Assembly: GCA_009839535.1 (NCBI GenBank)
Contig: VXPN01000089.1
Coordinates: 1 to 5,114 of the forward strand
DNA: 5,114 nucleotides
Source of the DNA: Boseongicola sp. SB0662_bin_57
GTDB taxonomy: Bacteria; Pseudomonadota; Alphaproteobacteria; Rhodobacterales; Rhodobacteraceae
Reading direction: 5' to 3'
Of this stretch, positions 1-4,771 are shown piece by piece. The translations under genes and the position numbers were made by a program. The notes beneath the pieces are model-generated. The model was not told the origin of the DNA, searched no databases, and worked only from the letters and a program-made list of their open reading frames with translations. Numbering within the stretch: the first letter of the stretch is position 1; every line of letters begins with the position of its first letter.

Positions 1-1099
1 CGATTGCGATCGGCAGGAAATGGAACTGGAGGTCGGGATATTCGACTCCTGCCGCGGAACGGATGAAGCCCGTGCTCTCGAACTGGTTCGAGGCGCCGGG
101 GCCGTCGCGGGCGAGAAGCCAGCGCAAGGCCACGTAGGCTTTGCCTGGGATGTTCCAGTACCTGTAGAGACTCACCGGCTGCGACGTGGCTACCTGGACA
201 TAGAGTTCGAGGTGATCCTGAAGGTTCTGTCCGACGCCTCGCCGGTCCGCGACGACCTCGATCCCGTGTTCGGCCAGATGCGCTGCAGGGCCGATGCCCG
301 AGAGCATCAGCAGCTTCGGGGAATTCAGGGACGAGGCCGACAGGATGACTTCGGAACGCGCGTGAATCACCTCGGTGCATCCGGCGCGTTCGATCTCGAT
401 GCCAGTCGCCCGGGTTCCTTCAAGAGTGACTCGGTTCGCATGGGCACGGACCAGCCTGCAGTTCCCGGTCCGAAGCGCAGGTCTCAGATAGGCCTTGGCC
501 GCCGACCACCGCGTTCCTTTCCAGACGGTCATCTCGAAAGCGCCGAATCCTTCCTGCTGGTGGCCGTTGAAGTCCAGGGTCACGGGGTAGCCCGCTTGCC
601 TCCCGGCTTCGACGAAGGCACGTGTCAGCGGATTGCGCCGTTGTCCGCGGGTGACGTGCAGCGGTCCCCCCCGACCGCGCCATGAGGCGGAGCCGCCGAG
701 TCCGCCATCGTTCCAGTCCTCCATTCGCTGGAAGTAAGGCAGGACGTCCGCGTAGCTCCAGGCGTCCGCTCCCAGGTCACGCCAATGGTCGAAGTCACGT
801 GCATGGCCGCGCACGTAAACCATTCCGTTGATGGAACTCGACCCGCCAATCACCTTGCCGCGAGGCGTTGCAATTCGCCGGCCGCCAAGGTGCGGTTCGG
901 GGTCGCTCGCCAGTCCCCAATCGTAGCGGCGCATTCTCATTGGGTAGCTGAGTGCGCCCGGCATGTTGATGAGCGGTCCGCGGTCGCTGCCGCCGTATTC
1001 CACGACGATGACCTTGCGGCCGGCTTCGGCGAGTCGGTACGCCATTGCACAGCCGGAACTGCCTGCGCCAACGATTACGTAGTCGGCTTGGACAGCCAT
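1..1099 (-). CDS. betA: GMC-family oxidoreductase, probable choline dehydrogenase (N-terminal 366 residues, cut by window edge)
   Basis: This is an FAD-dependent GMC oxidoreductase, most like BetA, which oxidises choline to betaine aldehyde on the way to glycine betaine. The minus strand is open from the ATG at 1099 to position 2 without a stop. The protein begins MAVQADYVIVGAGSSGCAMA, with the dinucleotide-binding GxGxxG at residues 11-16 and the ribose-binding Glu at 34. GMC signature 1 starts at residue 81 (GKVIGGSSSING) and signature 2 lies at about 256-270 (SSLNSPKLLMLSGIG). BetA-like stretches include PEPHLGGRR (67-75), the GVGQNLQDHLE segment and the final EYPDLQFHFLPIAI. Family members are about 530-560 residues, so the C-terminal third, including the active-site His, is outside the window. 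An in-frame TGA seven codons upstream fixes this start; GAGG 11 nt before it is a weak ribosome site. No betB or betI is visible, so the choline substrate is inferred from similarity; another alcohol is possible. Confidence 0.9.
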   Translation of the reverse strand, partial: MAVQADYVIVGAGSSGCAMAYRLAEAGRKVIVVEYGGSDRGPLINMPGALSYPMRMRRYDWGLASDPEPHLGGRRIATPRGKVIGGSSSINGMVYVRGHARDFDHWRDLGADAWSYADVLPYFQRMEDWNDGGLGGSASWRGRGGPLHVTRGQRRNPLTRAFVEAGRQAGYPVTLDFNGHQQEGFGAFEMTVWKGTRWSAAKAYLRPALRTGNCRLVRAHANRVTLEGTRATGIEIERAGCTEVIHARSEVILSASSLNSPKLLMLSGIGPAAHLAEHGIEVVADRRGVGQNLQDHLELYVQVATSQPVSLYRYWNIPGKAYVALRWLLARDGPGASNQFESTGFIRSAAGVEYPDLQFHFLPIAI

Positions 1100-1209
1100 C
1101 GCGTCATCGCCCTCGCGGACTCAGCCAGGTGAAAGGCCGCTGCCGCCGGGTCCCCGACGTGCGTGCCGTCAGGAAACGAAAATGCGTTGCGTTTGGCCGT
1201 GTCGGTCAT
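1075..1209 (-). CDS. possible 44-residue ORF overlapping the betA start (uncertain)
   Basis: A 44-codon reading frame starts at ATG 1209 (MTDTAKRNAFSFPDG...) and stops with TAA 25 nt inside the betA-like gene, in another frame. I do not recognise the product. In its favour: third codon positions are about 77 percent G or C, as expected of a gene in such a genome; a purine-rich GGGGGCG lies upstream; and the overlap would allow translational coupling to betA. Against it: it is short, has no known domain, and high-GC DNA gives chance open frames. The frame stays open upstream to another ATG at 1281, but that part looks less gene-like. It may simply be betA leader sequence. Confidence 0.25.
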   Translation of the reverse strand: MTDTAKRNAFSFPDGTHVGDPAAAAFHLAESARAMTRWLSKPTT

Positions 1210-1264
1210 CCGCGCCCCCGCCGCGAGACTTGCAGAAGAAATGCCGCACAAACTCATGGCCCGG

Positions 1265-1282
1265 CTTGCAGCCCTTTGCAAG
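1265..1282. repeat. palindrome CTTGCA-N6-TGCAAG upstream of betA
   Basis: Two perfect 6-bp arms, CTTGCA and TGCAAG, are separated by 6 bp. The site lies between the DUF1127 terminator and the betA-like gene, about 165 bp before its start and about 56 bp before the possible small ORF. The geometry would suit a dimeric regulator, but no regulator is identified. Confidence 0.35.
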
Positions 1283-1305
1283 GACGGAGCCCGACGGGCA
1301 CTGAC

Positions 1306-1337
1306 AAAAAAAGGGACCGATCAAGAATCGGTCCCTT
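1306..1337 (-). terminator. rho-independent terminator of the DUF1127 gene
   Basis: A perfect 11-bp stem (AAGGGACCGAT with ATCGGTCCCTT) closes a 5-nt loop. On the minus strand it is followed by a run of seven T (plus-strand A run at 1306-1312, partly within the stem). It lies 50 nt after the DUF1127 stop. There is no T run on the plus-strand side, so it works for minus-strand transcripts only. It also separates the DUF1127 transcript from betA further down the same strand. Confidence 0.92.
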
Positions 1338-1387
1338 CGGGATTCCGCGCTTTCCCGATCTGGTGTGCGCCAGATGTCGGAAACCGC
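1306..1387 (-). ncRNA. structured 3' UTR of the DUF1127 gene, candidate 3'-derived small RNA
   Basis: Between the DUF1127 stop codon and the T run the minus-strand transcript can form three hairpins almost back to back. They are ATCTGG/CCAGAT (1358-1375, 6-nt loop), TCGGGA/TCCCGA (1337-1358, 10-nt loop) and the 11-bp terminator (1311-1337). Neighbouring stems share a base at 1337 and at 1358. In Rhodobacter sphaeroides the DUF1127 gene ccaF1 is co-transcribed with CcsR small RNAs processed from its 3' side. The CCUCCUCCC loop motif of those RNAs is absent here, so this is not a CcsR copy. That it yields a stable RNA is inference. Confidence 0.35.
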
Positions 1388-1588
1388 TTATCTGCGTCCA
1401 AAGCAGATCGAGTCGATGTCTCCACGGGCAATGCCGATGTCATCCAGTTCGTGGGTGCTCAGCCTGGACAGGACGGCGCGGGTGCGGCGTGCCCTGTTCC
1501 AGTGAATGACGCCCGAGACAAGCCCGGACAAGGTCAATGGTGTGCCGCTGACGTTGGCGGCGTTGCTGCGATTCATGGTGATGGCCAT
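1388..1588 (-). CDS. DUF1127 small basic protein
   Basis: This is a 66-residue protein of the DUF1127 (YjiS-like) family. The hallmark C-terminal segment is clear: RARRTRAVLSRLSTHELDDI at residues 32-51, then GIARGDIDSI (52-61). The arginine-rich helix followed by an L-x-D/E-L-x-D-I-G-I pattern is typical. The N-terminal half (LTLSGLVSGVIHW, 18-30) is mildly hydrophobic. The start at 1588 has a strong ribosome site, AGGAGAA, 5 nt upstream; a second in-frame Met at residue 5 is less well placed. DUF1127 proteins are known in alphaproteobacteria as small proteins that influence RNA turnover and stress or phosphate responses (for example CcaF1 of Rhodobacter sphaeroides, which binds RNA). The same role here is inference. 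The gene is monocistronic, with its own terminator, and is transcribed away from ruvC. Confidence 0.88.
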   Translation of the reverse strand: MAITMNRSNAANVSGTPLTLSGLVSGVIHWNRARRTRAVLSRLSTHELDDIGIARGDIDSICFGRR

Positions 1589-1625
1589 GGCCGTTCTCCT
1601 CTTGCTGGCGTTGCGTTTCGAGTCG

Positions 1626-1654
1626 CAGTTAGAAGCGCGGCATCAATTGGACAA
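1626..1654 (-). promoter_or_regulatory. candidate sigma-70 promoter of the DUF1127 gene
   Basis: On the minus strand TTGTCC (1654-1649) and TAACTG (1631-1626) are 17 bp apart, giving a predicted transcript start near 1620 and a leader of roughly 30 nt before the ATG at 1588. The match to consensus is moderate (4 of 6 at -35, weaker at -10), so this is a guess supported mostly by spacing and position. Confidence 0.35.
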
Positions 1655-1824
1655 GGCTCAAAATCCGCATGTCCCGTATGCGGGAATTGCATATCTCCAG
1701 AACTGCCGTAACTCGCCAGCATGATTGAAGAAAAGCGGCATGCTTGATGTCGCTTCCGGATCCGGACGGACGCGATTCGACGGCGGGGCGCGGGCGTGGG
1801 CGAATGGACGCCGGCAGGCTCTCT

Positions 1825-1841
1825 TGCCAAAATTCTTGGCA
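1825..1841. repeat. palindrome TGCCAA-N5-TTGGCA at the ruvC promoter, possible operator
   Basis: Two perfect 6-bp arms flank 5 bp (AATTC). The right arm, TTGGCA, is also the best -35 candidate for ruvC, so a protein bound here would compete with RNA polymerase. It does not match the alphaproteobacterial LexA box (GTTC-N7-GTTC or GAAC-N7-GAAC) as I know it. Confidence 0.4.
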
Positions 1842-1865
1842 GATATTCACGTTTTGTGCTAATTT
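1836..1865 (+). promoter_or_regulatory. candidate promoter of the ruvCAB operon
   Basis: TTGGCA (1836-1841, 5 of 6 to TTGACA) is followed after 18 bp by TAATTT (1860-1865). A TG one base before the -10 (1857-1858) gives an extended -10 pattern. The predicted transcript start is near 1872, about 25 nt ahead of the ruvC ATG. Position and match are good for a GC-rich genome, but it is unproven. Confidence 0.5.
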
Positions 1866-1896
1866 CGAAGCGAAGGCGGCAGAGCAGGTCAGGAAA

Positions 1897-2382
1897 ATGC
1901 GTGTAATGGGACTGGATCCGGGGCTTCGCGCCCTTGGATGGGGAGTCATCGAGACCTCCGGGTCGCGCCTGTCTCACGTGGCGAACGGCATCTGCCGAAC
2001 GGGAACGGGGCCGCTCGGGACCCGGCTTGTGTCATTGTTCGAACAGCTCACTGAAGTCTGGGAGAGACACTTGCCGGACGCGGCGGCGGTGGAGCACACT
2101 TTCGTCAACAAGGATGGCGCGTCCACCCTCAAGCTGGGACAGGCGCGGGGCATCGCGATGCTGGTGCCGGCACGGGCCGGCGCCGAGGTTGGGGAATACG
2201 CCCCCAATGCCGTGAAGAAGGCGGTCGTCGGTGTCGGGCACGCTGACAAGCGGCAGATCGAGCACATGGTGCGGCTGCAGCTTCCCGGAGTGCAGATATC
2301 CGGCCAGGACGCCGCGGATGCGCTCGCCGTCGCGATTTGCCACGCGCACATGTCCCAGAGCCGTGCCTTGGTGTTGGCATGA
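1897..2382 (+). CDS. ruvC: crossover junction endodeoxyribonuclease RuvC
   Basis: RuvC is the dimeric Mg-dependent nuclease that cuts Holliday junctions symmetrically at the end of recombination repair. The protein is 161 residues (E. coli 173). All four catalytic acids fall at the E. coli positions: Asp7 (MGLDPGLRALGWGVI), Glu66 (VEHTFVN), Asp138 and Asp141 (GQDAADALAVAICH). The base-flipping Phe69 and the DNA-contacting Lys107 (YAPNAVKKAVVG) and Lys118 (HADKRQIEHMV) are also in place. I chose ATG 1897 because it begins exactly at the conserved MRVMGLDPG; AGGTCAGG stands just before it as a modest ribosome site. The frame is open further upstream (ATG 1744), but that part is not RuvC-like. 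The stop overlaps the ruvA start by ATGA, marking an operon with coupled translation. Confidence 0.97.
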   Translation: MRVMGLDPGLRALGWGVIETSGSRLSHVANGICRTGTGPLGTRLVSLFEQLTEVWERHLPDAAAVEHTFVNKDGASTLKLGQARGIAMLVPARAGAEVGEYAPNAVKKAVVGVGHADKRQIEHMVRLQLPGVQISGQDAADALAVAICHAHMSQSRALVLA

Positions 2383-3026
2383 TCGGGCGCCTGTCCGGCA
2401 GGATCGGCCATCGCGCCAGCGATCACGTGCTTCTGGACGTTGGTGGCGTCGGATACGTCGTGTTCGTGAGCGAGCGGACGTTGGCCGCATTGCCCGGAAC
2501 CGGAGAGGCGGCGTCGCTCTATACGGATCTGCTCGTGCGCGAGGATCTCCTGCAGCTCTTCGGGTTCATGACGCCCGTGGAGCGTGAGTGGCACAGGCTC
2601 CTGATGGGTGTTCAGGGAATTGGAGCTCGGGCCTCCATGGCGATTCTCGGGACGTTGGGGCCTGATGCAGTGGCACGTGCGATCGCCCTCGGCGACTGGG
2701 CGTCGATAAGGGCGGCGCCGGGCGTGGGTCCCAAGATCGCGCAGAGGGTCGTGAACGAGCTCAAGGGCAAGGTGCCCGACATGATGGTGATGCAGGGAGG
2801 CGCACCGCTCGGATCTGACGTCGGTTCGGATGTCGGAGCCGGGTCGGTTCCGGAACCGGTTCCCGGAGCGGCTTGGCAGGCAGAAGCGCTTTCTGCACTT
2901 CAGAATCTCGGCTACGCTCCCGGAGAGGCGTCGACGGCAGTGGCCGAGGCGGCTGGAATGACCGAGGATGCGGATACCGCGACGCTGATCCGCGAGGCAT
3001 TGAAGCGATTGGCCCCGAAAGCATGA
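2379..3026 (+). CDS. ruvA: Holliday junction branch migration protein RuvA
   Basis: RuvA forms tetramers that hold the four-way junction in an open square and load RuvB onto two arms. The protein is 215 residues (E. coli 203). It starts MIGRLSGRI and has the three usual domains. An OB fold covers about 1-64, with the acidic pin Glu55-Asp56 (VREDLLQLFGF) that keeps strands apart. Two helix-hairpin-helix DNA-binding motifs follow (GVQGIGA at 77-83; APGVGPKIAQRVVNELKGK at 113-131). After a flexible linker (about 133-165) comes the RuvB-binding C-terminal domain (about 166-215, ALSALQNLGY). The linker contains a short repeat, GSDVGSDVG. The frame is open to an ATG at 2337, but the conserved start and the ATGA overlap with ruvC fix 2379. 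There is no strong ribosome site, so translation probably depends on ribosomes finishing ruvC. Confidence 0.97.
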   Translation: MIGRLSGRIGHRASDHVLLDVGGVGYVVFVSERTLAALPGTGEAASLYTDLLVREDLLQLFGFMTPVEREWHRLLMGVQGIGARASMAILGTLGPDAVARAIALGDWASIRAAPGVGPKIAQRVVNELKGKVPDMMVMQGGAPLGSDVGSDVGAGSVPEPVPGAAWQAEALSALQNLGYAPGEASTAVAEAAGMTEDADTATLIREALKRLAPKA

Positions 3027-3094
3027 ATCCCTTGACGGATAGCACGTTCCAGGGCCAATGCCTTCTTGGATTGCGGCGGGAGGACTGGAGGTGA
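3023..3094 (+). CDS. 23-codon mini-ORF linking ruvA to ruvB (candidate coupling leader)
   Basis: The ruvA-ruvB gap is 64 nt and is spanned exactly by a small frame. Its ATG (3023) overlaps the ruvA TGA as ATGA, and its TGA (3092-3094) overlaps the ruvB GTG start as GTGA. The peptide would begin MNPLTDSTFQ and end LRREDWR; it has no recognisable domain. The arrangement would let ribosomes pass from ruvA to ruvB without release, and the good ribosome site of ruvB lies inside this frame. The peptide need not have a function of its own. Chance is possible, since only two overlaps and 22 sense codons are required. Confidence 0.4.
   Translation: MNPLTDSTFQGQCLLGLRREDWR
3078..3083 (+). promoter_or_regulatory. 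ruvB: ribosome binding site that sets the ruvB GTG start
   Basis: GGGAGG lies 7 nt before GTG 3091, an ideal spacing. The only upstream ATG in frame (3058) has no such site, so this supports the GTG start. Confidence 0.8.
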
Positions 3095-4113
3095 GCGAGC
3101 CGGATCCGACCCTTCGCCCGGAAGCAAGGCCCGAGGATGCGGACCGCGCGCTTCGGCCCAGAATGCTCGACGAATTCATCGGGCAAGCTGAAGCGAGGGC
3201 GAACCTGCGTGTGTTCATCGAGAGCGCGAAGCAGCGCGGCGAGGCGATGGACCATGCGCTGTTTCACGGACCGCCGGGGCTGGGGAAAACGACTCTTGCC
3301 CGGATCATGGCGCGCGAGCTCGGGGTCAATTTCCGCATGACTTCCGGACCGGTTCTGGCAAAGGCGGGAGACCTTGCGGCGATCCTGACGAATCTCGATG
3401 CCCGCGATGTCCTCTTCATCGACGAGATTCACCGGTTGCATCCGGCGGTGGAAGAGGTGCTCTACCCCGCGATGGAGGATTTCGAGCTTGACCTCGTGAT
3501 CGGCGAGGGGCCAGCCGCAAGGACAGTTCGAATCGAGCTGCAGCCCTTCACGCTCGTGGGCGCCACGACCCGCTTGGGACTTCTGACGACGCCCCTGCGC
3601 GACCGGTTCGGGATTCCCGTCCGGCTGCAGTTCTATTCGGACGACGAGCTTCACGAGATTGTCGCGCGCGGCGCCCGCCTCATGGGAGTCGAGACTGGCG
3701 AAGGCGGCGCCCGCGAGATCGCTCGCCGCGCCCGCGGCACACCGAGAATTGCAGGCCGGCTGCTGCGGCGGGTCGTGGACTTCGCCGTCGTCGAATCGGA
3801 TGGCCGACTCACGCGCGAACTGGCTGACGGGGCGTTGACCAGGCTTGGTGTCGACGGCCGAGGACTGGACGGTGCGGACAGGAAATATCTTTCCTTGATC
3901 GCGGAAAGCTACCAGGGCGGACCTGTCGGCGCGGACACGATCTCGGCAGCGATGTCGGAAAGCCGGGATGCGATCGACGAGGTCATCGAGCCGTACCTGC
4001 TTCAGCAGGGCTTGATCCAGAGGACGCCGCGGGGACGGATGCTGACCGCCAACGCCTGGAAGCACCTGGGTCTCTCTCCCCCCGATTCATCCAGACAGGG
4101 CGTTCTTTTGTGA
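3091..4113 (+). CDS. ruvB: Holliday junction branch migration ATPase RuvB
   Basis: RuvB is the AAA+ motor whose hexameric rings, docked on RuvA, pump DNA through Holliday junctions. From the GTG start the protein is 340 residues (E. coli 336). Visible motifs are Walker A GPPGLGKT (60-67), Walker B LFIDEIH with Asp111-Glu112 (108-114), sensor 1 GATTR (157-161), the arginine finger Arg170 in TPLRDRFG, and sensor 2 Arg219 in RGTPRIAGRLLRR. The C-terminal winged helix ends with EPYLLQQGLIQRTPRGR (300-316). The N-terminus after GTG (SEPDPTLRPE) matches the usual short RuvB start, whereas beginning at ATG 3058 would add 11 unrelated residues. It is the last recognised gene of the ruv operon. The usual alphaproteobacterial neighbour downstream, ybgC of the tol-pal cluster, is not here. 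No clear rho-independent terminator follows the stop. Confidence 0.97.
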   Translation: MSEPDPTLRPEARPEDADRALRPRMLDEFIGQAEARANLRVFIESAKQRGEAMDHALFHGPPGLGKTTLARIMARELGVNFRMTSGPVLAKAGDLAAILTNLDARDVLFIDEIHRLHPAVEEVLYPAMEDFELDLVIGEGPAARTVRIELQPFTLVGATTRLGLLTTPLRDRFGIPVRLQFYSDDELHEIVARGARLMGVETGEGGAREIARRARGTPRIAGRLLRRVVDFAVVESDGRLTRELADGALTRLGVDGRGLDGADRKYLSLIAESYQGGPVGADTISAAMSESRDAIDEVIEPYLLQQGLIQRTPRGRMLTANAWKHLGLSPPDSSRQGVLL

Positions 4114-4170
4114 GGCCTGCGTGCCAGGCGTGGCGGTCCTGGAAGCGGAGATCGGACCGTGGCTTCCTGC

Positions 4171-4200
4171 GTGCAATTCGAGATTGCAACGGCATTGCAC
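4171..4200. repeat. inverted repeat GTGCAAT-N16-ATTGCAC with an internal third copy
   Basis: Perfect 7-bp arms (4171-4177 and 4194-4200) enclose a further ATTGCAA at 4183-4189, so two ATTGCA units in the same direction are spaced 11 bp apart, one helical turn. TGCAA-N5-TTGCA (4185-4199) is a nested palindrome. It could be a regulator site or an RNA hairpin; the function is unknown. Confidence 0.35.
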
Positions 4201-4352
4201 AGTCACGCCGCGATCCCCGTTCCCGTATCTTCAGTGCGCAGAGCAGCCACCCGAGTAGCAGGACATCACTTTGACGACCTTTGCCGTCCGCGCCGAATCC
4301 AAAGGGGATCATATGCGAAAGTCGCCTTGATTCGCACGTTGTGGCCACGAAT

Positions 4353-4368
4353 GCACCGGAATCGGTGC
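4353..4368. repeat. perfect hairpin GCACCG-GAAT-CGGTGC
   Basis: A 6-bp GC-rich stem with a 4-nt loop lies in the gene-poor stretch after ruvB. There is no T run on either side, so it is not an ordinary rho-independent terminator. It might stabilise the 3' end of the ruv transcript. Confidence 0.35.
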
Positions 4369-4411
4369 CTGACTTCGGGGCCATTGCGGAAGGCTTTCCT
4401 GCCGTCTCCGG

Positions 4412-4430
4412 CGAAACTGGCCCCGTTTCG
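4412..4430. repeat. perfect hairpin CGAAAC-N7-GTTTCG
   Basis: A 6-bp stem closes a 7-nt loop (TGGCCCC), 43 nt after the previous hairpin. It has no T run. Together the two suggest that transcripts from here are structured, but such stems also arise by chance. Confidence 0.3.
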
Positions 4431-4668
4431 GACGGTTCGTGCGTGGATCCAGGTCAACCGGGAACGGATCGGCAACGTTTGCCAAGGCCTGGCTTTCCGG
4501 ATTGCTTCCCATGCGGTCGATCTTTCTCTCCCGACGCAGCCCGCGGCTTTGGTACCGGACGTTCCGTTGCCCACGAGTTCCTGCGCGATCAAGACCGAAT
4601 CGGCAAGAACCGGAGCCGTGGACGGGAATGAGCGGAGGGGGATCGGGTGCGTCAGGGAGGAATTCGGA

Positions 4669-4697
4669 TTGACCTGTTCAACGCGTCAGATGACATT
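4669..4697 (+). promoter_or_regulatory. weak candidate promoter for the DUF3500-like gene
   Basis: TTGACC (4669-4674) is a good -35, but the -10 at 17-bp spacing is only GACATT (4692-4697, 3 of 6). It would give a leader of about 70 nt. It is listed because this gene is far from ruvB and probably has its own promoter. Confidence 0.25.
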
Positions 4698-4760
4698 TCA
4701 GTGAAGAGCAAGGCGGCTTTCTTCGGCTGCGGCCGTGCCACACACGAATTCCCTCGCTTC

Positions 4761-4766
4761 AGGAGG
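4761..4766 (+). promoter_or_regulatory. ribosome binding site of the DUF3500-like gene
   Basis: A perfect AGGAGG ends 5 nt before the ATG at 4772. It is the strongest Shine-Dalgarno match in the window and fixes this start. Confidence 0.9.
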
Positions 4767-4771
4767 CGCAC

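Larger units (their letters stand above)
1589..1896. other. divergent intergenic control region between the DUF1127 gene and ruvC
   Basis: This 308-bp stretch separates two outward-reading genes and must carry both promoters. It is visibly more AT-rich around 1660-1745 and 1820-1870 than the genes. Besides the promoter candidates listed separately it has a small hairpin TCCCG-TATG-CGGGA at 1672-1685, just upstream of the predicted DUF1127 -35. The ruvC frame is open back to an ATG at 1744, but that extension resembles no RuvC N-terminus and would run across the predicted ruvC promoter. Confidence 0.6.
4114..4771. other. 658-bp stretch without a recognisable gene between ruvB and the DUF3500-like gene
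   Basis: Open frames exist here on both strands (for example 4159-4704 plus and 4266-4592 minus), but they overlap one another. None has a convincing ribosome site, and their products are rich in Arg, Ser and Pro with no motif I recognise, as expected of chance frames in GC-rich DNA. A short hairpin, GCCTG/CAGGC (4115-4129), follows the ruvB stop directly but lacks a T run. Several perfect inverted repeats are listed separately. I see no tRNA, rRNA or insertion-sequence ends. Confidence 0.55.

Noticed and set aside
20..685. 221-residue plus-strand ORF at the left end
   Set aside because: It is the antisense of the betA-like gene, which carries both GMC signatures in a continuous frame.
1845..1870. 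LexA (SOS) box in front of ruvC
   Set aside because: I looked for GTTC-N7-GTTC and GAAC-N7-GAAC and saw only loose matches, so SOS control is not supported from this sequence.
1744..1896. N-terminal extension of RuvC from an upstream ATG
   Set aside because: The extra 51 residues resemble no RuvC, the segment crosses the predicted promoter, and the conserved protein start MRVMGLDPG fits ATG 1897.
3058..3090. ATG 3058 as the ruvB start
   Set aside because: It has no ribosome site, whereas GGGAGG is ideally spaced for GTG 3091. The 11 extra residues are not typical of RuvB.
1974..3218. 414-residue minus-strand ORF opposite ruvC, ruvA and the start of ruvB
   Set aside because: It is the antisense of three well-supported genes and has an Arg/Ser/Pro-rich product with no domain, a usual shadow in GC-rich DNA.
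2761..4065. 434-residue minus-strand ORF opposite ruvA and ruvB
   Set aside because: It is a shadow of ruvB, whose motifs are intact on the plus strand; the antisense product has no recognisable features.
4115..4129. rho-independent terminator right after ruvB
   Set aside because: The GCCTG/CAGGC stem is only 5 bp and is followed by GC-rich DNA with no T run.
4491..4515. tRNA-like or attachment-site sequence in the gap
   Set aside because: I found no T-loop GTTC-x-A-x-x-C pattern with a matching acceptor stem and no flanking direct repeats.
4266..4592. 108-residue minus-strand ORF in the gap
   Set aside because: The Arg-rich product has no motif and the start has no clear ribosome site; it is most likely a chance frame.
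4159..4704. 181-residue plus-strand ORF after ruvB
   Set aside because: It has no ribosome site or known motif and competes with frames on both strands of similar quality. I left it out, but it is the first frame to test in the gene-poor stretch.
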